Shown here: positions 59,006 through 64,000 of the stretch, piece after piece
How the letters are laid out: every line of letters starts with the position of its first letter
How positions within the stretch are numbered: position 1 is the stretch's first letter
Source of the DNA: Nocardia sp. alder85J
Lineage (GTDB): Bacteria; Actinomycetota; Actinomycetes; Mycobacteriales; Mycobacteriaceae
Assembly: GCF_020176955.2 (NCBI RefSeq)
Contig: NZ_JAIUCZ020000007.1
Span: 124,001 to 188,000 of the forward strand
Length of the DNA stretch: 64,000 nucleotides
Direction: 5' to 3'
The notes under the pieces: generated by a model
Databases searched by the model: none
What the model saw: the letters and a program-made list of their open reading frames with translations, nothing else
What the model was told of the DNA's origin: nothing
Made by a program: the position numbers and the translations under genes

Positions 59006-60250
59006 TCAATATCGTCCGAAAGCCAGTGAGACGTTGTGCCCGCCGAAGCCGAAGGAGTTGTTGACGGCGTAGTCGATTCGTCCGGACCTGGCCTGCCCGG
59101 ACACCACGTCGAGATCGATTTCCGGGTCCTTGTTGTCCAGATTCAGAGTCGGCGGGACGATCCCGTCCCGGATGGTCAGCACGGTCAGTACCGACTCCAG
59201 TGCGCCCACCGCGCCGATGGAATGTCCGAGTGCGGATTTGGGCGCGTACACCGAGGCGTGACCGCCGATCGCGGCGGCGATGGCGCGGGCTTCCGCGGTG
59301 TCGCCGATCGGAGTTCCGGTGGCATGCGCGTTCACATGTGTCACATCGTTCTTGGACAGGCCCGCGGTCTGCAACGCGCGGGAGATCGAGCGCGCCGCGC
59401 CGCGGCCCTCCGGATCGGGCGCCACCAGGTGGAATCCGTCCGAGGTCACCCCCGCGCCCAGCAGTCGCGCGATGATGCCGGCGCCGCGCGCCTTGGCGTG
59501 CGCCTCGGTCTCGATGACCATCAGCGCCGCCGCCTCGCCGAAGACGAACCCGTCCCGATCGGCGTCGAACGGGCGGGAGGCCCGCTTCGGATCGTCGTTG
59601 CGGGTGCTCATCGCGCGCATCATCGAGAACGCCGCGATCGGCAGCGCCTGGATCGAACCCTCGACCCCGCCGGTGACGACCATGTCGGCATCGCCCATCA
59701 CGATCATCTTCCAGGCGTTGGCGATCGCCTCCGATCCGGACGAGCAGGCCGAAACCGGCGTGGAATACCCGGCTTTCGCGCCGAGTTCGATGCCGACCGT
59801 GGCGGCCGGGCCGTTCGGCATGATCATCGGCACGGCCAGCGGCCGCACCCGGCGATATCCGCTCTTCTCCATCCGCAGATGGGATTCGATGAAGATCTCG
59901 GCGCCACCGAGCCCGGTCCCGATCGATACGCCCAGCCGCTCCGGATCCACCTCGGGGCCACCGGCGTTGCTCCACACCTCCCGTCCCAGGACCAGAGCCA
60001 TCCGCTGCAGGTAGGAGTGCCTGCGGTACTCCTCGCGCGGGAGCAGGGTATCCGGATTCACCTTGAGGTGGCCCCCGATACGGACCGGCAGCCCGAACCT
60101 GTCCACGAAATCGTCCTCGAGCACATCGATGCCGCTCTCTCCGTTGAGAAGGCCCTTCCAGGTGGAGTCGACATCGCCGGCGATCGACGTTGTTGCCGCG
60201 ACACTGGTGACGACGACGTCTGGATAGCTCATGGTGCTGGAAATCGTCAT
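59006..60250 (-). CDS. Beta-ketoacyl-ACP synthase, KasA/KasB-like
   Basis: The 414-residue KAS I/II-type enzyme aligns closely with mycobacterial KasA. It shows 'STWKGLLNGESGIDVLEDDFV', 'VSIGTGLGGAEIFIESH', the active Cys in 'TPVSACSSGSEAIANAWK', 'EGSIQALPIAAFSMMRAMSTRNDDP', 'RPFDADRDGFVFGEAAALMVIETE', His in 'VNAHATGTPIGDTAEA' and Lys/His in 'YAPKSALGHSIGAVGALESV', and the ending 'NNSFGFGGHNVSLAFGRY'. It elongates acyl-ACP in the cytoplasm. An ATG six codons later is possible. No acpM or second kas gene is next to it, so it is probably a paralog with a dedicated acyl chain, paired with the FAAL downstream. Confidence 0.92.
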   Translation of the reverse strand: MTISSTMSYPDVVVTSVAATTSIAGDVDSTWKGLLNGESGIDVLEDDFVDRFGLPVRIGGHLKVNPDTLLPREEYRRHSYLQRMALVLGREVWSNAGGPEVDPERLGVSIGTGLGGAEIFIESHLRMEKSGYRRVRPLAVPMIMPNGPAATVGIELGAKAGYSTPVSACSSGSEAIANAWKMIVMGDADMVVTGGVEGSIQALPIAAFSMMRAMSTRNDDPKRASRPFDADRDGFVFGEAAALMVIETEAHAKARGAGIIARLLGAGVTSDGFHLVAPDPEGRGAARSISRALQTAGLSKNDVTHVNAHATGTPIGDTAEARAIAAAIGGHASVYAPKSALGHSIGAVGALESVLTVLTIRDGIVPPTLNLDNKDPEIDLDVVSGQARSGRIDYAVNNSFGFGGHNVSLAFGRY

Positions 60251-60552
60251 GCTCGGCTCACTTTCGGTGGCAACACTGCGGCGAATACACACTCTGAAGG
60301 CGATGACGAGACCGGGCGAAAGCGACGGAAGTGGAACACCCCACGCCGCCACCCGGTCACCGGAGGCACCTTCAACAGGAGCTTGATCCTCTTTAAAGCG
60401 ACGCGCCCCGGGTCCTTACCCGGGTTCGGCCATGACCGGTCTACATTATCGTGGCGAAGCTTGCGGACCCAACCGCATGACACGCAGCAACCGGGTCGCT
60501 ACGTCGAATGCAGCAGCGTCGACCGCCGATCCGAGCGAGGAAGGGGCATACC
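60251..60552. promoter_or_regulatory. Divergent promoter region of KAS and desaturase genes
   Basis: The 302-base region has no gene. CCCGGGT (60408-60414) and ACCCGGG (60419-60425) form a perfect 7-bp hairpin with a 4-base loop, 128 bases before the desaturase start. TACATTAT near 60443 could be a -10 element for the rightward gene, and a TTTAAAG patch lies at 60393. Co-control of elongation and desaturation genes through this region is plausible. Confidence 0.45.
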
Positions 60553-61557
60553 GTGGCCAGGAACCTGACGCAGCTCGAGTTGCTGATCGAGTTGCAACCC
60601 GTGGCCGAGCAGAACGTGAACCGGCACCTGTCGATGGCGAAGGAGTGGCATCCGCACGACTACGTGCCGTGGGATGCCGGCCGCAATTTCGCCGCGATGA
60701 ACGGAATCGACTGGGAGACAAGTCAATCGGGCCTCAACGAGGTGGCCCGCGCGGCGATGATCACCAATCTGCTGACCGAGGACAACCTGCCCTCCTACCA
60801 TCGCACCATCGCCGAGGGCTTCTCCCGCGACAGCGCCTGGGGCACCTGGGTGAATCGCTGGACCGCCGAGGAGAACCGGCACGGCATCGCGATCCGCGAC
60901 TATCTGGTGGTCACCCGCAGCGTCGATCCGGTGGAGCTGGAGAACGCGCGGATGATCCACATGACCAACGGCTACAGCCCGTACACGCTGGTCCGCGAGC
61001 AGGGCCGCCCCGATCTGCTGATGAATACCGGCCTGCTGCAATCGGTCACGTACGTCACCTTCCAAGAGCTGGCCACCCGGGTCAGCCATCGCAACACCGG
61101 GCGGGTCTGCAACGAACCGAACGCCGACCGGCTGTTGCAGCGCATCGCGGCGGACGAGAACCTGCACATGATCTTCTATCGCAACATCTGCGGCGCCGCC
61201 CTGGATCTCGCGCCCGATCAGGCCATGCCGGTGGTCAAGGACATCATCATGCAGTTCCAGATGCCCGGTGCCGGGATGCCGAACTGGCGGCGCAACGGCG
61301 TGCTCATGGCCAAGCACGGCATCTACGACCTGCGCCAGCACATGGAGGAAGTGCTGTGGCCGGTGCTGCGCAAATGGCAGGTGTTCGAGCGCAACGACTT
61401 CGGGCCCGCCGGCGAGGCCGCGCGCAACGAACTCGGCGCGTTCATGGAGGAGTTGCAGCAGAACTGCGAGCGTTTCGAGGAACAGCGCGACCGCGCGCTG
61501 GCCCGCGAGGCCGCCCGCCGCGAGAAGACCGCGGACCTGGTCACCACCCCGGCCTAG
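60553..61557 (+). CDS. Acyl-ACP desaturase (DesA1/DesA2-like)
   Basis: The 334-residue di-iron protein has 'LTQLELLIELQPVAEQNVNRHLSMAKEWHPHDYVPWDAGRNF', the first iron motif 'WTAEENRHGIAIRDYLVVT' (E-E-N-R-H), the second 'RIAADENLHMIFYRNI' (D-E-N-L-H), and 'TYVTFQELATRVSHRNTG'. These match plant-type stearoyl-ACP desaturases and mycobacterial DesA1/DesA2, which act on acyl-ACP for unsaturated or mycolic acid synthesis. The GTG at 60553 follows GAGGAAGGGG. It is divergent from the KasA-like gene, giving a local elongation-desaturation-activation set. Confidence 0.92.
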   Translation: MARNLTQLELLIELQPVAEQNVNRHLSMAKEWHPHDYVPWDAGRNFAAMNGIDWETSQSGLNEVARAAMITNLLTEDNLPSYHRTIAEGFSRDSAWGTWVNRWTAEENRHGIAIRDYLVVTRSVDPVELENARMIHMTNGYSPYTLVREQGRPDLLMNTGLLQSVTYVTFQELATRVSHRNTGRVCNEPNADRLLQRIAADENLHMIFYRNICGAALDLAPDQAMPVVKDIIMQFQMPGAGMPNWRRNGVLMAKHGIYDLRQHMEEVLWPVLRKWQVFERNDFGPAGEAARNELGAFMEELQQNCERFEEQRDRALAREAARREKTADLVTTPA

Positions 61558-61593
61558 CCGGAGCTGTCACCACACGAGCGGGGCGGTCATGGC

Positions 61594-61624
61594 CCCACCG
61601 CAGCAGTCACGCTGCGGCAGTGGG
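61594..61624. terminator. Bidirectional terminator hairpin
   Basis: CCGCAGC (61598-61604) and GCTGCGG (61611-61617) form a perfect stem with a 6-base loop, extended by CCCA/TGGG across an internal CAG bulge. It sits between the convergent desaturase and VIT1 genes. Confidence 0.65.
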
Positions 61625-61626
61625 AC

Positions 61627-62376
61627 TCACACGACGAGGCCGACCACCCGCCCGATCAGATAGGTGGCGGCCATCGCCGCCGCCCCGCCGACGAGCACCC
61701 GCATCGTCGCCCGCGCGACCGGCGCCCGGCCCAGCCGGGCGCCGGTCGCGCCCGTCACGGCCAGGGCCGCCAGCACCGCCACGATCGTCACCGGCAGCCG
61801 CACCGTGACGGGCGCGAGGATGCCCAGCAGCGGCAGCATTGCCCCCAGCGTGAACGCCAGCGCGGACGCACCGGCGGCCATCCGCGGATCGGTGAGAGCC
61901 GTCGGGTCGATACCCAATTCGGCCTCGGCATGCGCGGCGAACGCATCCTGCGCGGTGAGTTCCTCGGCCACCTTCCACGCGGTCGCGGGCGTGAGCCCCT
62001 TCCCCTCGTAGATGGCCGCGAGTTCGGCCAGTTCCAGTTCGGGCTGCTCGGCCAGCTCGCGACGCTCGACGGCGAGCAGGGCCCGCTCGCTGTCGCGCTG
62101 GGTACTCACCGAGACATATTCACCCAATGCCATCGAGACCGCGCCCGCCACCAGACCGGCGGCGCCGGCGGTCGCGATCGCCGCCTGATTCGTGGTCGCG
62201 GCGGCCACCCCCACCACGATGCCGGCGACCGACACGATTCCGTCATTGGCGCCGAGTACACCGGCGCGCAATGAATTCAACCGGCCGGACAGTCCGCCGC
62301 TGTGCGGCTCGGGACTCGCCGCCGATTCCACGCGCAGCGATGTTCCGGCATTTTCCTCATTCGTCCGAATACTCAC
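61627..62376 (-). CDS. VIT1/CCC1-family metal transporter
   Basis: The 249-residue membrane protein has the family start 'GRLNSLRAGVLGANDGIVSVAGIVVGVAAAT' (helix 1 with the Asn-Asp-Gly motif), 'AGAVSMALGEYVSVSTQRDSERALL' with Glu ligands, a cytoplasmic helical region rich in Glu ('ERRELAEQPELELAELAAIYEGKGLTP') and four further helices. VIT1 homologs move Fe2+ or Mn2+. The start is uncertain: GTG at 62376 gives the normal length, and GTG at 62382 is equally possible because neither has a clear ribosome site. An inverted repeat lies 75 bases upstream. Confidence 0.88.
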   Translation of the reverse strand: MSIRTNEENAGTSLRVESAASPEPHSGGLSGRLNSLRAGVLGANDGIVSVAGIVVGVAAATTNQAAIATAGAAGLVAGAVSMALGEYVSVSTQRDSERALLAVERRELAEQPELELAELAAIYEGKGLTPATAWKVAEELTAQDAFAAHAEAELGIDPTALTDPRMAAGASALAFTLGAMLPLLGILAPVTVRLPVTIVAVLAALAVTGATGARLGRAPVARATMRVLVGGAAAMAATYLIGRVVGLVV

Positions 62377-62450
62377 CTGCACGTGGTAACGGTAACGTTT
62401 TCCGCCGCCCGCCACCAGCAAAGGAAGGCTTGCCGAAATTAGGTAACACA

Positions 62451-62471
62451 TTGTAAGGCAAGGGTTTACAA
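62451..62471. promoter_or_regulatory. Inverted repeat upstream of VIT1 gene
   Basis: TTGTAA (62451-62456) and TTACAA (62466-62471) are perfect inverted arms with a 9-base spacer. A TTAGGTAAC word at 62439-62447 lies next to it and resembles half of an iron-box (TTAGGTTAG...). Metal-responsive control is plausible but the match to the DtxR/IdeR consensus is partial. Confidence 0.4.
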
Positions 62472-62628
62472 ACACCATTTCATGCGGCGCCGGACCGGAA
62501 TGTGCGACCGCTCACCACGGCCCGCCGGCCCGCGGACTCCGGCCGTCCCCGCGCATCGGCGAGCGCGCCGAGCGGACTGTGGATAGTCTCGGCGCACGGG
62601 CAGGTCCCGAACAGGAAGGTGTTGTCCA

Positions 62629-63045
62629 GTGAAACTCTCGGTACTCCTCGCCGACTCGGCACAGGCCGGCGGCGACGGCAAGGTCCACGCGCTCGGGATC
62701 GGATGGTCGACCATCGGCACGCCGACGGCCCCGATGTCGGTCATCGTGTTGTCGGATCTCGACGAGGAGGATCGCGACGACCAGTACAGCTTCACGGTGA
62801 CGCTGTGCGGCGGGGACGGCGACCCATACCAGTTCGAGACCGAGACCGGGAAGCACGCGCTCTCCCTGGACATCACGCTCCCGGCCCCGCCGCCGAACGG
62901 CGTGCCCGGCGCCCGCCGCCTGGCCGCGGTGGCCAACCTCGGCCCCGGCCTGCTGCTGCCGCCGGGCAGCTACCACTGGGTCGCCACCATCGGCGGCTCG
63001 GATCTGCGGGGCGACACCACGTTCACCGTCGTCCCCAAGAACTGA
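62629..63045 (+). CDS. DUF6941-like hypothetical protein
   Basis: The 138-residue soluble beta-rich protein begins MKLSVLLADSAQAGGDGKVHALGIGW, matching my recollection of the DUF6941 start (a short strand, 'LAD.A....GK....GIG'). It continues 'VIVLSDLDEEDRDDQYSFTVTLCGGDG' and 'LAAVANLGPGLLLPPGSYHWVATIGG', a C2-like or immunoglobulin-like sandwich. The GTG start has GGAAGG upstream. Function unknown. It lies alone and converges on the CGNR gene. Confidence 0.65.
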   Translation: MKLSVLLADSAQAGGDGKVHALGIGWSTIGTPTAPMSVIVLSDLDEEDRDDQYSFTVTLCGGDGDPYQFETETGKHALSLDITLPAPPPNGVPGARRLAAVANLGPGLLLPPGSYHWVATIGGSDLRGDTTFTVVPKN

Positions 63046-63057
63046 CCGGGCCGTGGA

Positions 63058-63558
63058 TCAGCGCACCGCCCGCGACCGGTGCTCGGCCACGTGCACCCGG
63101 GTGGAACACCGGGTGGAGCAGAACCGCCGCCGCCCGTTGCGGGAGGTGTCGACGAAGACCAGCGGGCATCCGGGCCGCGCGCAGAACCCGATGCGGCCCG
63201 GATCCTCGCAGAACAGGGTCGCGAGACCCGCGGCGGTATAAGCCTTCACGCGTTCGTCCAGGGGCGCGTCCTCGAGCGCGTAGTGCAGATGCGGCGCCCG
63301 GCCGTCGTGCGTGGAGATGTAAGGGCGACTGGTGGTTTCGGCCAGCAACGCATTCAGCAGCGCGATGCTCGGCGCCCGGAAGACGGCCTCGAGCCGATCG
63401 GTCCAGCGGCGCAGCGCGTCGAGCTGCCCCGCATCGAGAGGGCCCAGCGGGCGATACCCGAAATCCGCCAGCAGCGCGATCGGGTCCGCGTCCCGGCGGG
63501 AATTGACCAGCAGTGCGGCGAGTTCGGCGGCGGAACCTCCGTAAGGGTTGAGATGCAC
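63058..63558 (-). CDS. CGNR zinc-finger transcriptional regulator-like protein
   Basis: The 166-residue protein has an N-terminal ABATE/helical domain ('SAAELAALLVNSRRD', 'LDALRRWTDRLEAVF') and a C-terminal zinc finger 'IGFCARPGCPLVFVDTSRNGRRRFCSTRCSTRVHVAEHR', in which C-x4-C and C-x3-C pairs match the CGNR family, with Ser-Thr replacing the usual Gly-Asn after the third Cys. Such proteins are DNA-binding regulators of stress or secondary metabolism. Target unknown. Confidence 0.85.
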   Translation of the reverse strand: MHLNPYGGSAAELAALLVNSRRDADPIALLADFGYRPLGPLDAGQLDALRRWTDRLEAVFRAPSIALLNALLAETTSRPYISTHDGRAPHLHYALEDAPLDERVKAYTAAGLATLFCEDPGRIGFCARPGCPLVFVDTSRNGRRRFCSTRCSTRVHVAEHRSRAVR

Positions 63559-63584
63559 TGACCCATTACATCAGGGTGGAGGGC

Positions 63585-63776
63585 ATGAGCACCGGCACCA
63601 CCTCCCCCGCCTGCCCGTCGTGCGCGTGGCCGGACCCGGCTGTCGTCTCGGCCCACGGATCCACGCGATATCTGCGTTGCGTCTGCGGCCGGTGGCTGAT
63701 CACCTGCGACGGCGCCCTGATCGCCGCACCCGGTGGCGGCGCCTTCGACACCGCCGCGGCACCGCTGCCGCGATGA
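63585..63776 (+). CDS. Small zinc-ribbon-like protein
   Basis: The 63-residue protein carries 'CPSCAWPDPAVVSAHGSTRYLRCVCGRWLITCDG': C-x2-C, then C-x-C and a further Cys, a plausible zinc ribbon. The ATG at 63585 is preceded by GGGTGGAGGG. The stop overlaps the next ATG by 4 bases (ATGA), so the two are translationally coupled. No signal peptide; no named family. Confidence 0.65.
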   Translation: MSTGTTSPACPSCAWPDPAVVSAHGSTRYLRCVCGRWLITCDGALIAAPGGGAFDTAAAPLPR

Positions 63777-64000
63777 ATTCCGGTGGCGCCGAACCCGGCC
63801 CCGCGTCAGGCCGAACCGATGCCGCCACCCGCCACGCCGCTGCCCGAGGCCGTTCGCGCGCGCTTCGACCCACCGTCACACTGGGCCTCCCACCGGCCGA
63901 TTCGGCGATCGTGGCGATCGAGGCGAGCACGGCCACCGTCGATCGGGTGCGCGCGGCGGGCATCGCCACCTCGGTCCGAGCCGGCCGCCTACGCCTCGCC
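63773..64000 (+). CDS. Partial CDS, possible class V aminotransferase C-terminal-like domain
   Basis: Seventy-six codons are visible up to the right edge. The first 36 residues are Ala/Gly/Arg-rich and unlike any family. The rest ('TVTLGLPPADSAIVAIEA', 'VDRVRAAGIATSVRAGRLRLA') resembles the C-terminal small domain of class V PLP enzymes, where I-x-x-S-V-R-x-G-R-L-R-L-S is common. No PLP Lys or cofactor domain precedes it, so this may be a fragment, a fusion or a different protein. It continues beyond the window. Confidence 0.4.
   Translation, partial: MNSGGAEPGPASGRTDAATRHAAARGRSRALRPTVTLGLPPADSAIVAIEASTATVDRVRAAGIATSVRAGRLRLA

Overview
The window is high-GC actinobacterial chromosome and most likely comes from Nocardia or a close mycolate-producing relative. 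The evidence is strong third-position GC bias, frequent GTG starts, a KasA-type ketoacyl synthase beside a FadD32-like fatty acyl-AMP ligase, a DesA-type acyl-ACP desaturase, a hemophore-like secreted protein, a cholesterol oxidase, F420/LLM-type oxidoreductases and many TetR regulators. I saw no rRNA, tRNA, insertion sequence, prophage or CRISPR array.

Layout. 1-7.5 kb: the end of an MDR oxidoreductase, a secreted lipase and Tat-type cholesterol oxidase pair behind a promoter that carries an operator-like dyad, a TetR gene, and an MmyB-type regulator divergent from an MFS exporter. 7.6-16.6 kb: a catabolic island with a TetR gene, a P450-ferredoxin-DUF3556 unit, and a leftward block of enoyl-CoA hydratase, LLM oxidoreductase, TetR, old yellow enzyme and SDR. 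An NTF2-like gene diverges from that block across an inverted repeat. The set looks like oxidation of a steroid, terpenoid or similar hydrophobic ring compound, but the substrate is unknown. 16.6-19.2 kb: hemophore-like protein, alpha/beta hydrolase, ketopantoate-reductase-like enzyme. 19.2-29.7 kb: an organosulfur-type locus (LLM monooxygenase, SfnB-like flavoprotein, peptide-type ABC importer with fused ATPases, DUF1684 protein) divergent from a LysR regulator and a rhodanese.

29.7-34 kb: GlcD-like FAD oxidase, SAM methyltransferase and a large beta-helix-like protein of unknown function. 34-38.6 kb: two paralogous polytopic membrane proteins flank an MtrA-like response regulator that has an N-terminal extension and no histidine kinase beside it, followed by an SRPBCC protein; a 23-bp tandem repeat with inverted ends lies in the convergent gap. 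This is the best candidate here for an undescribed system. 38.7-43.3 kb: PucR regulator divergent from an mmsA and class III aminotransferase operon (amino acid, beta-alanine or amine catabolism). 43.3-45.3 kb: a Uma2 remnant and a GntR gene divergent from an HGGNW hydrolase. 45.4-46.8 kb: three consecutive secreted-protein genes ending in a lytic-transglycosylase-like protein. 47.3-50.3 kb: DUF475 membrane protein, DinB-like protein, LCM-type methyltransferase.

50.3-54 kb: a giant MFS exporter fused to an eight-residue-repeat linker and three carboxypeptidase-regulatory-like domains, with a decayed copy of one such domain just downstream. 54-57 kb: DUF72 protein, an unrecognised 520-residue protein with a helical repeat-like N-terminus, and a small conserved-looking protein. 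57-61.6 kb: fatty acyl-AMP ligase and ketoacyl synthase divergent from an acyl-ACP desaturase, a lipid-modifying set without a local ACP. 61.6-64 kb: VIT1/CCC1 metal transporter, DUF6941-like protein, CGNR regulator, zinc-ribbon protein and the start of a possible aminotransferase fragment cut by the window edge.

All functional calls come from reading translated motifs and context; no database search was run.
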